Assembly: GCA_020633775.1 (NCBI GenBank)
Contig: JACKDA010000030.1
Span: 1 to 12,628, forward strand
Reading direction: 5' to 3'
Length of the DNA: 12,628 nt
Source of the DNA: Gemmatimonadales bacterium
GTDB taxonomy: Bacteria > Gemmatimonadota > Gemmatimonadetes > Gemmatimonadales > GWC2-71-9
The position numbers were made by a program, and so were the translations under genes. The notes under the pieces are model-generated. The model was given only the letters and a program-made list of their open reading frames with translations. It ran no database searches and was not told where the DNA came from. This document shows positions 1 to 6,564 of this stretch, piece after piece. The stretch's first letter is position 1; every line of letters starts with the position of its first letter.

Positions 1-974
1 CCGAAGCGGTCCTCGTGCCAGTAGCGCGCCTGCACGTCGAGGCGGCGACGCGAGGCGGATGCATCCGACCACTTGGCGAACCCGGTGTAGCGGGTCACCA
101 GCGGGCGGTCGCTGAAGCTGTCGTCGTTCCCGTCGATGAAGCGCCGATGGTGGGTGGCGGAGACCGCGGCGAGCAACCGGCCCCCACCGAGTGCCGGGCG
201 GATCATGCCATCGAGGGTCGACTCGCCATGGCTGGAGCCGTTGGCCGTCACCGACCAGGCGGGTGCGCTGCGGGGGTCTCGCGTGATCACGTTCACGACC
301 CCGCCCATCGCCTCCGAGCCGTACAGCGTGCTCGCCGGGCCGCGCACGATCTCCACCTGCTCGATGAGGGCCGGGTTGAGCGAGTTCAACGCGTACACGC
401 TCGAGAGCGCACCGAGCACCGGGACCCCGTCATAGAGGACCGCCGTGTACGGTCCCTCCATGCCGTTGATCGAGATCGAGTTGGTGTAGCAGACACCGCA
501 ATCGACCTGTTCCCGCAGCCCGGGAAGGCTGCGGATCGATTCCATCAGGTTCGTGGTGAGGTTCCGCTCGAGCGCGGTCCGGGACACCACCTCCACCTTC
601 ACCGGCGAGTCCTCCAGCCGCACCTCGGCGAGCGTGCCGGTGACGACGAGGTCGCCGACCTCGACCGCGAGGGGGACCAGCGCGAGCTCACCGAGATCGA
701 TGTCGCGCGAGAGGGTGACCTCGCGCTGCAGCGGGGCATGGCCGAGCGCCCGGACCTCCACGGTCCGGGTTCCCGGACGGATCGCAGGCAGGCGGAAGCG
801 CCCCCCTGCATCGCTGCGCACCGCGGGATGCCCGGCTACGCGGACCTGCGCCCCGGGGAGCGGCTCGCCCCCTGCGACGATCCGTCCGGACACGGCCACC
901 GTTGCCTGCGCCCCGACCACGGCGGGGGCCGCCGCGAGGGCGACGAGACAGAGCGCCGCGCGGCCTGCCGTCAT
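1..974 (-). CDS. TonB-dependent outer-membrane receptor, N-terminal part (cut by the window edge)
   Basis: Translated from the minus strand, the frame stays open from ATG 974-972 to the window edge (324 residues visible). Residues 1-23 form a signal peptide ending at a likely A-Q-A cleavage site. Residues 25-105 look like a carboxypeptidase-regulatory-type beta-sandwich domain, as in many Bacteroidetes-style receptors. A TonB-box-like DLVVTGT (108-114) leads into the plug domain, with INGMEGPYTAVLYDGVPV (169-186), VEIVRGPASTLYGSEAMGG (207-225) and VVNVIT. The beta barrel starts at about 236 and lies mostly outside the window. The plug carries C159-G-V-C162, unusual for an outer-membrane protein. 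Its ATG overlaps the stop of the upstream thioredoxin gene (ATGA), so it is probably translationally coupled to the mntR-mntH-thioredoxin genes. Family assignment is firm; the ligand is not visible. A divalent metal or metal complex is inferred from context. Confidence 0.93.
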   Translation of the reverse strand, partial: MTAGRAALCLVALAAAPAVVGAQATVAVSGRIVAGGEPLPGAQVRVAGHPAVRSDAGGRFRLPAIRPGTRTVEVRALGHAPLQREVTLSRDIDLGELALVPLAVEVGDLVVTGTLAEVRLEDSPVKVEVVSRTALERNLTTNLMESIRSLPGLREQVDCGVCYTNSISINGMEGPYTAVLYDGVPVLGALSSVYALNSLNPALIEQVEIVRGPASTLYGSEAMGGVVNVITRDPRSAPAWSVTANGSSHGESTLDGMIRPALGGGRLLAAVSATHHRRFIDGNDDSFSDRPLVTRYTGFAKWSDASASRRRLDVQARYWHEDRF

Positions 975-1465
975 CGCCCGGTGCCCGCGGCGTGCAGGGC
1001 GCGGACCGATGCGATGACCGCGGGATCGTCCCAGCGTGCCGCACCGAAGTGGGTGTGCAGCACGCGATCCTCGGCATCGAGGATGATGGTGACCGGGAGG
1101 GCCCAGCGCCCCCATGCCTTCGGCAGCGGTTCGTGCTCGATCAGGATCGGCGGCGCCTTCGGCAGCGTGGCCAGGAAGCGACGCACCGCGGCGGGGCGAT
1201 CGAGAGCCAGCGCCACGACGGAGATCGGCGACCCCGACAGCGAGTCGGCAAGTGCCGCCAGGCCCGGCAACTCGGCCCGGCATGGCGTGCACCAGGTGGC
1301 CCACAGGTTCACGACCCGCGTGCCGGAGGTCGCGTCGGACCAGGGAAGCGTGTCCCCGGCGAGCGTGTGCACGGCGAAGCGACCCGGCAGCACCTCGCCG
1401 ACACGCTGCGCGGGAAGCGCGCCCGCCGCGAGCAGGGTGGCGACGACCAACGCTAGCCGAGCCAT
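971..1465 (-). CDS. Secreted TlpA/ResA-like thioredoxin-fold protein
   Basis: The protein has 164 residues. Residues 1-19 are a hydrophobic signal sequence ending in A-L-P-A-Q, so the protein is probably exported to the periplasm. The thioredoxin fold follows: VVNLWATWCTPC (51-62) has the redox motif W58-C-T-P-C62, and the cis-proline lies in WALPVT (P124). This is the TlpA/ResA/AhpC-TSA type of membrane-side thiol oxidoreductase. The start is set by a perfect AGGAGG seven bases upstream. The gene begins 13 bases inside the end of mntH and its TGA overlaps the ATG of the TonB-dependent receptor, so it sits in one operon with both. Known members reduce disulfides in cytochrome maturation or repair oxidised proteins. 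No cytochrome gene is near here. A role in keeping the CxxC of the neighbouring receptor reduced, or in metal handling, is inference only. Confidence 0.9.
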   Translation of the reverse strand: MARLALVVATLLAAGALPAQRVGEVLPGRFAVHTLAGDTLPWSDATSGTRVVNLWATWCTPCRAELPGLAALADSLSGSPISVVALALDRPAAVRRFLATLPKAPPILIEHEPLPKAWGRWALPVTIILDAEDRVLHTHFGAARWDDPAVIASVRALHAAGTGR

Positions 1466-2835
1466 GCCCGCGCCTCCTGCACCAGCAGCCAGACGTTGAG
1501 CGCCGCGATGATGGCCGCGACAAGCCACGCGGCCGCCGAGAGCCACGGCCGGTTGACGAACTCGCCCATCTTCGCCCGCGAGCTGGTGAACCAGACCAGC
1601 GGGATGACCGCGAAGGAGAGCTGCAACGAGAGGATCACCTGGCTCAGGATCAGCAGCGACCCGGTGCCGCGCTCGCCGTACAGCGCGGTCACGATCACGG
1701 CCGGGATGATCGCGATCAGCCGCGTGATCAACCGTCGGAGCCAGGGGGGCAGGCGGATGTCGAGGAATCCCTCCATCACGATCTGCCCGGCGAGCGTACC
1801 GGTGATCGTCGAATTCTGCCCGGACGCGAGCAGCGCCACCGCGAAGAGGGTCCCGGCCGCGGCGGTGCCGAGGAGCGGGGTCAGCAGCGCATGCGCATCG
1901 TGGATGTCGGCCACCGACTCGTAGCCGGTCCCGTGGAACGTCGCCGCCGAGAGGATCAGGATCGCGCCGTTGATCAGGAACGCGAAGAAGAGCGCCACCG
2001 TGGAATCGATGGTGGCCCACTTCACCGTCTCCCGCTTGTCGGCCACCGTATCACCGAGGTGGCGCACCTGCACGATCGCCGAGTGGAGGTAGAGGTTGTG
2101 CGGCATCACCGTGGCCCCGAGGATGCCGAGGGCGATGTAGAGCTTCGCCGGATCGGTCACGATCTGGGTCGTCGGCACCAGTCCGGCCGCCACCGCGCCG
2201 AGCTCGGGCCGCGCGAGGAACATCTCGACCAGGAAGCAGCCCCCGATCACCGCCACGAGCGCGATCACGAACGCCTCGAGGTAGCGGAACCCGCGGTGCT
2301 GCAGCAGCAGGATCAGCAGCACGTCGACGGCGGTGAGGATCACGCCCCACAGGAGCGGGATCCCGAAGAGGAGGTTGAGCGCGATCGCCGAACCGATGAC
2401 CTCGGCGAGGTCCATCGCGGCGATCGCGACCTCGCAGAGCACCCAGAGCACGAACGAGACCGGGCGCGAGAAGTGGTCGCGACAGGCCTGCGCGAGGTCG
2501 CGCCCCGTCACCACGCCCAGCTTCACGGCGAGGGCCTGCAGCAGCATCGCCATCAGGTTCGAGAGCAGGATGACGCTGAGCAGCGTGTAGCCGAACTGCG
2601 CGCCGCCGGCGATGTCGGTGGCCCAGTTGCCGGGATCCATGTAGCCGACCGCGACCATGTAGCCCGGACCGGCGAAGGCGAGGGCCTTGCGCCACCAGGG
2701 GCCACCGCGCGGGACGCGCACCGAGCGGAACGCCTCGGGCAGCGACGGACGGCGCCGGGCGTGTCGCCAGCCGCTCGCGGAGGTCCCGGGGACCTCGGAC
2801 TCGAGCGACGCGGTCGCGTCGGGCGTCGCGCTCAC
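1453..2835 (-). CDS. mntH: Nramp-family divalent metal transporter MntH
   Basis: A 460-residue inner-membrane Nramp transporter, a proton-coupled importer of Mn2+ and to a lesser degree Fe2+ and other divalent metals. About 11 hydrophobic segments follow a polar N-terminal tail of some 50 residues. The TM1 metal-site motif DPGNW is at 67-71 and the TM6 motif MPHNLYLHS at 244-252; their Asp, Asn and Met are the conserved metal ligands. The Nramp signature ASGQNSTITGTLAGQIVMEG spans 337-356. The start taken is GTG 2835-2833, overlapping the mntR stop as GTGA, with a GGAG just upstream. The frame is open further upstream, but that part is antisense-like arginine/proline-rich sequence inside mntR and not family-like. 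No ATG occurs before TM1. The first 45 residues extend beyond the usual Nramp N-terminus. Placement directly behind mntR supports Mn2+ as the main substrate. Confidence 0.95.
   Translation of the reverse strand: MSATPDATASLESEVPGTSASGWRHARRRPSLPEAFRSVRVPRGGPWWRKALAFAGPGYMVAVGYMDPGNWATDIAGGAQFGYTLLSVILLSNLMAMLLQALAVKLGVVTGRDLAQACRDHFSRPVSFVLWVLCEVAIAAMDLAEVIGSAIALNLLFGIPLLWGVILTAVDVLLILLLQHRGFRYLEAFVIALVAVIGGCFLVEMFLARPELGAVAAGLVPTTQIVTDPAKLYIALGILGATVMPHNLYLHSAIVQVRHLGDTVADKRETVKWATIDSTVALFFAFLINGAILILSAATFHGTGYESVADIHDAHALLTPLLGTAAAGTLFAVALLASGQNSTITGTLAGQIVMEGFLDIRLPPWLRRLITRLIAIIPAVIVTALYGERGTGSLLILSQVILSLQLSFAVIPLVWFTSSRAKMGEFVNRPWLSAAAWLVAAIIAALNVWLLVQEARAWLG
1473..1478 (-). promoter_or_regulatory. 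Shine-Dalgarno site of the thioredoxin gene
   Basis: A perfect AGGAGG on the minus strand lies seven bases before ATG 1465. It sits inside the 3' end of the mntH coding sequence. It fixes the start of the thioredoxin gene and shows that this gene has its own strong ribosome entry despite overlapping mntH. It is much stronger than the sites before mntH or the receptor. Confidence 0.75.
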
Positions 2836-3515
2836 GTCTCCGCCAGCGCCGTGCAGCGCACCTGTCCCGCCAGCTCGTGGCCGACGACCTGCTCGACCCG
2901 GCCGTGGCGCACGAGCACCGGCCCGGCGAACGGTTGCCGGGTGAGCACCGTCAGCCGCACGCCCGGGGTGAGTCCCGCCTCGGCGAGCCAGCGCAGCCGG
3001 TCGCTGTCGTCGGTGTCGACCTGGGCGATGCACACCGTCGCCCCGACGGCCACCTCCGTCAGCGGGACCGTCCGGCGCACGGCGAGTCGGCCGTCGGCGC
3101 CGGGGATCGGATCCCCGTGCGGATCGAAGTCGGGGTGCCCGAGGGCTTCCGCCAACCGCTCCACCAGGTCGTCGCTCGCCGCGTGCTCCAACCGCTCGGC
3201 CTCGGCGTGCACGGTGTCCCAGGTGTAGCCGAGCCGGGCGACGAGGTAGCTCTCGATCACCCGGTGGCGACGCAGCACGCGAAGCGCCTCGCGCCGCCCG
3301 GTGCGGGTGAGCGAGGCGCCCCGATACGGTTCGTGGACGACCAGCCCCTGCTCGGCGAGGCGCTTCAGCATCCCGCTCACCGAGGGCGCGGCCAGCGCGA
3401 GCGCCGCGGCGAGGTCGGTCGTGGCGGCCGCCCCACCCTCCTCGGTGAGGGCATAGATCGCCTTGAGGTAGTCCTCGACCGAGCGGGTCAGGTCGGCGCC
3501 ACGCGATTTAGCCAT
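2832..3515 (-). CDS. mntR: DtxR/MntR-family metal-dependent repressor
   Basis: A 227-residue cytoplasmic regulator with three parts: winged helix-turn-helix (about 8-75, recognition region A43-L53), dimerisation and metal-binding domain (about 76-145), and a C-terminal FeoA/SH3-like domain (about 150-223). Alignment by eye with known members gives likely metal ligands D15, H84, E88, H103, E107, E110 and H111. D15 stands where iron-sensing DtxR has Met10, and E107 where DtxR has Cys102; both are MntR-type, manganese-favouring choices. K18 replaces the second N-terminal Glu of Bacillus MntR. The C-terminal SH3 domain, absent from Bacillus MntR, makes it DtxR-like in length. It starts a four-gene cassette with mntH, and a palindrome spanning its own start codon suggests autorepression by the metal-loaded protein. 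Family is firm; Mn over Fe is inferred from residues and from mntH. Confidence 0.93.
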   Translation of the reverse strand: MAKSRGADLTRSVEDYLKAIYALTEEGGAAATTDLAAALALAAPSVSGMLKRLAEQGLVVHEPYRGASLTRTGRREALRVLRRHRVIESYLVARLGYTWDTVHAEAERLEHAASDDLVERLAEALGHPDFDPHGDPIPGADGRLAVRRTVPLTEVAVGATVCIAQVDTDDSDRLRWLAEAGLTPGVRLTVLTRQPFAGPVLVRHGRVEQVVGHELAGQVRCTALAET

Positions 3516-3522
3516 GCCTAAA
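3507..3522. promoter_or_regulatory. DtxR/MntR-box-like palindrome over the mntR start codon
   Basis: The 16-mer TTTAGCCATGCCTAAA is symmetric in seven of eight base pairs (only the sixth pair mismatches) and is centred on the mntR start codon. Its TTTAG/CTAAA arms resemble half-sites of DtxR/IdeR/MntR operators, whose consensus contains TTAGG and CCTAA. A further copy of the half-site (CCTAAA, 3539-3544) lies 22 bases away in the same orientation, about two helical turns, next to the -35 box. A repressor bound here would cover the -10 box and the start point, fitting autorepression of mntR-mntH-thioredoxin-receptor by metal-loaded MntR. Confidence 0.55.
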
Positions 3523-3549
3523 TAATGCTATCGCGTCACCTAAAGTCAA
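3522..3549 (-). promoter_or_regulatory. Putative sigma-70-type promoter of the mntR-mntH cassette
   Basis: On the minus strand, TTGACT (3549-3544, five of six to consensus) is followed after 16 bases by CATTAT (3527-3522, four of six). This is a notably AT-rich patch in otherwise very GC-rich DNA, squeezed into the 30 bases between the NUDIX stop and the mntR ATG; the -35 box overlaps the NUDIX stop codon. The -10 ends six bases before ATG 3515, so transcription would start at or next to the start codon, giving a leaderless mRNA. No usable Shine-Dalgarno is present. Assigned by eye. Confidence 0.55.
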
Positions 3550-4130
3550 TCATCCGGTGGCGGCGCCGTCGCCCAGGCCCGCACCACCGGCGTCAGGATC
3601 CGCTCGGTCATCCCCCACAGGAGGCCGCCCGGGAGGGCATACCCCTCGACCTGCCGTCGGGTCCCGCCAACCTCGAGCTCGGCCAGTCCGAGTGCACCGG
3701 TTGCGGCCAGCGTCGCGAGGGGGACCCAGTGGTGGGCGGCGACCTCGACGTTGGGTCGGACCTCGGGTGCCGCGTCGAGCCGGAACACGTAGGGGCGCAC
3801 GGTGATCGGGGGGAGTTGCGGGGTCATCGGGGCGAGGTCATCGAGCTGGGCCACCCGCTGCGCCGCGTCGAGCGCGATGCCGACCTCCTCGGCAGTCTCG
3901 CGGATCGCGGTCTCGAGAAGCGAGGCGTCGGCGGGTTCCTGGCGTCCGCCCGGCAGCGCCAGGTGACCCGACCAGGGATCGCCGAGCCGGTCGGCCCGCC
4001 GGATCAGGAGCAGGCGGTCCGGTGCGGGAACGAGGAGGAGCGCGACCGCCGCCTGGCGGCGGAGCGGATCGTGTACTTCGCGCGGGGTGCGGCTGCCGAG
4101 GTGGAGGAGCAGCCGCTCGAGCCGGCTCAT
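3546..4130 (-). CDS. NUDIX hydrolase, CoA-pyrophosphatase (NudL) type
   Basis: A 194-residue cytoplasmic NUDIX protein. The box reads GGRQEPADASLLETAIRE (61-78) continuing TAEEVGI to 85. The one-residue-longer spacing before R77-E78 and the D68-A-S pattern match the CoA-pyrophosphatase subgroup (E. coli NudL/YeaB) rather than MutT. LLLIRRADRLGDPWSGHLAL (41-60) upstream matches the usual RS-x-x-LR-x-H-x-G-Q-x-A-F-P-G-G stretch of that group only loosely. E78, E81 and E82 are the expected Mg2+ ligands. Enzymes of this group cut CoA and CoA derivatives to 4'-phosphopantetheine and 3',5'-ADP. The ATG overlaps the stop of the upstream alpha/beta hydrolase as ATGA, so the two are co-translated; the stop lies 30 bases before mntR. 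NUDIX fold is certain; substrate is inferred from subgroup. Confidence 0.9.
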   Translation of the reverse strand: MSRLERLLLHLGSRTPREVHDPLRRQAAVALLLVPAPDRLLLIRRADRLGDPWSGHLALPGGRQEPADASLLETAIRETAEEVGIALDAAQRVAQLDDLAPMTPQLPPITVRPYVFRLDAAPEVRPNVEVAAHHWVPLATLAATGALGLAELEVGGTRRQVEGYALPGGLLWGMTERILTPVVRAWATAPPPDD

Positions 4131-4969
4131 CCGTCGAGGTGGCGGGCCAGGAAGGTGCGGGTGGCGTCGAAGAGGCGCTCGGTGTGCTCGCTCATCCCGC
4201 GCCACGGGTGCACCGCCCCGAAGGTGTGCCCGGCCCCGTCGATCGCGAGGAAGGCGTGGTGGTCGTCGTCCCCCGCTTCGGCGAGCCGCTCGGCCTCGCG
4301 GAACGGCACCGTCTCGTCCGCCGTCCCGTGCACCTGCAACCACGGCCGCCCGAGCGCCGCCGCGGCACGGGGGATGTCGAGCCGGCCGTTCTCGTGTGCG
4401 AGGCAATCGGCGGCGATGTCGAACGCCAGCGGCAGCCGGATCCCGAGTCGCGCATGCGGCACCTCGATGGTGCCCGCCGCGCGCCACGCCTCCAGCTCGG
4501 CGTCGGTGTGGCGGCGCACGCGCGCGATCGCGGCCCAGGTGATCACCGGTGCGATCGCGGGATCCTCGCCGGCGAGCAGCAGTGCCATCGCCCCACCGCG
4601 CGAGTGGCCGACCACCGCGAGGCGGGTCGGCGCGGCGACGCCGAGTGCACCGGCCCGCAGGGCCGCGACGACGGCGTGCAGGTCGTCGAGTTCCTTCGAG
4701 TAGGTGTTGTGCGTGAACCGCTCGATCCGGGTGAAGTCGCCCGCGGCATCGACCCCCGCCCCGCTCACGGTCGCCGTGACGGCGACGTAGCCGGCGCGGG
4801 CGAGCTGCTCGGCGAGGATGGGCAGGAAGGCGTAGTCCTTGAAGCCCTTGAAGCCGTGGATCAGGAGCACCGCGGGCTGGGGGCGATCACGTGACCCGGC
4901 GCGCACGTCGACGAGGATCTCGCCGAGCGCGCCGGGCAGGTGATGGTGCGAGAGGGTGGGTGTCGCCAT
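4127..4969 (-). CDS. Alpha/beta hydrolase (esterase/peptidase-like, dienelactone-hydrolase style)
   Basis: A 280-residue single-domain alpha/beta hydrolase without signal peptide. The oxyanion-hole motif is LLIHGFKGFKDY (35-46). The nucleophile elbow is VVGHSRGGAMAL (119-130) with S123, the acid D218 in HGTADETVP, and the catalytic histidine H248 in GAGHTFG. A lid-like insert lies at about 150-200. Such proteins hydrolyse esters, thioesters or peptides; no feature tells the substrate here. The start ATG 4969 lies 25 bases after the stop of the S66 peptidase gene and has no Shine-Dalgarno, but a TATCTT sits six bases upstream. The stop overlaps the NUDIX start. The trio S66 peptidase, hydrolase and NUDIX may be one small operon, with no clear common pathway visible. 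Confidence 0.9.
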   Translation of the reverse strand: MATPTLSHHHLPGALGEILVDVRAGSRDRPQPAVLLIHGFKGFKDYAFLPILAEQLARAGYVAVTATVSGAGVDAAGDFTRIERFTHNTYSKELDDLHAVVAALRAGALGVAAPTRLAVVGHSRGGAMALLLAGEDPAIAPVITWAAIARVRRHTDAELEAWRAAGTIEVPHARLGIRLPLAFDIAADCLAHENGRLDIPRAAAALGRPWLQVHGTADETVPFREAERLAEAGDDDHHAFLAIDGAGHTFGAVHPWRGMSEHTERLFDATRTFLARHLDG

Positions 4970-4975
4970 CAGCGG

Positions 4976-4981
4976 AAGATA
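4976..4981 (-). promoter_or_regulatory. Possible -10 element of a leaderless start for the alpha/beta hydrolase gene
   Basis: On the minus strand TATCTT (four of six to TATAAT) ends six bases before ATG 4969, the same distance as the -10 box of mntR from its ATG. No Shine-Dalgarno is visible and no good -35 box is seen 16-18 bases upstream. Weak on its own; listed because the layout repeats that of mntR. Confidence 0.25.
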
Positions 4982-4994
4982 GGGGCGCCGGGAG

Positions 4995-5954
4995 TCACCG
5001 GACGGCGGGCTCGAGCAGCGAGAGCTCCCCGCGATCGGCATCAAGCTCGGCGAGCACGCCCACCGGGAGCGTCCATTGGTCGTCGATGTGCCCGAACGGG
5101 AAGCCGACGACCACCGGGATCCCCCGCGTCCCGAAGTAGGTGTGCAGCACCTCGTCGAGGCCCAGCGCGCCACTCGGGGTGCTGCGGTCGAGCTCGGTGA
5201 ACCGGCCGATCGCGACGCCGGCGAGGCGATCGAGCATCCCGGCGAGCCGCAGGTGGGCGAGCATGCGATCGACGCGATAGACGTCCTCCCCGACATCCTC
5301 GAGGAAGAGGATCGCGCCGTCGGTGTCGGGCGCGTACGGCGTGCCGAGCAGCGCCTGGACGAGGGTGAGGTTGCCGCCGACCAGCCGCCCGCGTGCGCGG
5401 CCACCCACCAGCGGGTAGATCCGCCCGCTGGTGGGGACCAGCGTGTCGCCCGGCGGCGCGGGGCGACCGAGCGGGCCGGCCGGCGCGATCGAGGTGAGCA
5501 CCCGATCGAAGTGCCAGCGCTGGAACTTCGGCATCGGCGCACGCGCGATCGGGCCGTGGAAGGTGACCACGCCGGTCCGCTGCCAGAGGGCGAGCAGCAG
5601 CACGGTGATGTCCGAGAAGCCGATTACCGGCCGTGGCCGCCGCGCGAAGCCCTCGAAGTCGACGCGGTGGACGATCCGGTTCATCCCGTCGCCGCCGCGG
5701 ATGCACCACACCGCGTCGATGCCGGGATCGGTGAGCGCGGCGTTCAGGTCGGCGAGGCGATCGTCGTCGCGGCCCGCGAGGTAGCCGTAGGCATCGCCGG
5801 CGTGGGCACCGAGTCGCGGGACGTAGCCCATCGCCTCGCAGAGCTCGCTGGCACGGGTGAGGTCGTCGCGCTCGAGGAGCGGGCCGGAGGGGGCCACGAG
5901 GGCGACGGTGGCGCCGGGGGCGAGACGCGGCGGGAGGATCGGCTTGGGATGCAT
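4995..5954 (-). CDS. S66-family LD-carboxypeptidase (LdcA/MccF fold)
   Basis: The protein has 319 residues, a normal length for the family, and no signal peptide. The N-terminal domain opens with GATVALVAPSGPL (14-26). The nucleophile S114 lies in VIGFSDIT (110-117), after the family sequence CIRGGDGMNRI (84-94). The other catalytic residues are E219 in ILFLED (215-220) and H289 in GFPFGH (284-289), giving the complete Ser-Glu-His triad. Members either trim the terminal D-alanine from murein tetrapeptides during cell-wall recycling (LdcA) or cleave microcin C-like peptide-nucleotides (MccF). No microcin genes are nearby, so cell-wall recycling is the simpler guess. The start ATG 5954 has GGAG four bases upstream and faces the divergent intergenic region. 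A same-strand alpha/beta hydrolase gene follows after 25 bases. Confidence 0.93.
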   Translation of the reverse strand: MHPKPILPPRLAPGATVALVAPSGPLLERDDLTRASELCEAMGYVPRLGAHAGDAYGYLAGRDDDRLADLNAALTDPGIDAVWCIRGGDGMNRIVHRVDFEGFARRPRPVIGFSDITVLLLALWQRTGVVTFHGPIARAPMPKFQRWHFDRVLTSIAPAGPLGRPAPPGDTLVPTSGRIYPLVGGRARGRLVGGNLTLVQALLGTPYAPDTDGAILFLEDVGEDVYRVDRMLAHLRLAGMLDRLAGVAIGRFTELDRSTPSGALGLDEVLHTYFGTRGIPVVVGFPFGHIDDQWTLPVGVLAELDADRGELSLLEPAVR

Positions 5955-5999
5955 CGGTGCTCCGGTTACGATTGGGCGTCCAATCACGGGAGCCGGCGC
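5955..5999. promoter_or_regulatory. Divergent intergenic region with an inverted repeat
   Basis: These 45 bases are the only gap between the all-minus left block and the all-plus right block, so promoters for both directions should be here or just inside the flanking genes. They contain GATTGG-GCGT-CCAATC (5970-5985), a perfect 6-base inverted repeat with a 4-base centre, a plausible operator for a dimeric regulator of one or both genes. GGGAG (5988-5992) is a good Shine-Dalgarno for the plus-strand gene at 6000. GGAG on the other strand serves the S66 peptidase. I could not assign convincing -35/-10 pairs. Confidence 0.5.
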
Positions 6000-6554
6000 A
6001 TGCCCACGTCCCATTCCACCCAGCTCGCCACCGCGAAGGCCATCGGGGCGGCTCGCGAGGCCATGCTGGTCGAGTGGGCGGCGTGGTTGGGGCGGCGCCA
6101 GGCCTCCGGGAGCTTGCCCGACCAGCTCGTCGCGCGCAAGCTCGAGCTCGTGCTCGACACCCTCATCGCCATGCTCGGTCCGCTCCGCCGCGAGGCGGTG
6201 CTGGTCTGGCGTCGGGTGATGGAGCACTACGGCCGCGTCGGTGCCGCCCGCGGGCTCGCCGCCGGCGAGATCGTCGAGGAGATCCAGCAGCTCCGCCTGC
6301 TGCTGATCAACCACATCGGCGACACCATCGCGGCGATGCGCCCCCGCCGCTCGGTCGCGGTCTTCCTGCGCCTGAACGCCATCATCGACGCGGGCATCGC
6401 CCAGGCCGTGGTCGGCTACACCGATGCGCTGGTCGCGTCGCTGCTCCCGGACGACGGTCGCGAGGACCCGCTCACCGGCGCCGACACCGAGGCGATGGAG
6501 GATCGGCTCGCCGCCCTCGAGGCGGAGCTCGCCACCATCACCGCCGGCCGCTGA
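6000..6554 (+). CDS. Small helical protein resembling RsbRD N-terminal sensor domains
   Basis: A 184-residue, nearly all-helical soluble protein without signal peptide or membrane segment. The body (about 15-150) contains E23-W-A-A-W, a central HYGRVGAARGLAAGEIVEEI (76-95) followed by QQLRLLLINHIGD, and a last helix with INxxIDxGIAQAVVGYTD-like spacing (127-142). This layout recalls the RsbRD N-terminal domain found in front of STAS or kinase modules in stress-signalling proteins, but here no such output domain follows. A charged helix with coiled-coil character (163-180) ends the protein. It starts at ATG 6000, seven bases after GGGAG, and stops ten bases before the glycosyltransferase, so both are likely co-transcribed. 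The family resemblance is from memory and weak; the function is unknown. Confidence 0.75.
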   Translation: MPTSHSTQLATAKAIGAAREAMLVEWAAWLGRRQASGSLPDQLVARKLELVLDTLIAMLGPLRREAVLVWRRVMEHYGRVGAARGLAAGEIVEEIQQLRLLLINHIGDTIAAMRPRRSVAVFLRLNAIIDAGIAQAVVGYTDALVASLLPDDGREDPLTGADTEAMEDRLAALEAELATITAGR

Positions 6555-6564
6555 GGTCCCGGCG

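Noticed and set aside
2836..3033. Longer MntH beginning at the upstream in-frame ATG (3033)
   Set aside because: The extra 66 residues would lie entirely inside mntR and are Arg/Gly/Ala-rich unlike any Nramp protein; GTG 2835 with a GTGA overlap is more plausible.
1114..3228. A 704-codon plus-strand open frame
   Set aside because: It is antisense to thioredoxin, mntH and mntR; the Arg/His/Asp-rich product is a composition artefact.
4995..5954. Microcin C self-immunity (MccF) for the S66 peptidase
   Set aside because: The fold is shared with LdcA, and there is no MccA-like peptide, adenylating MccB homologue or exporter nearby.
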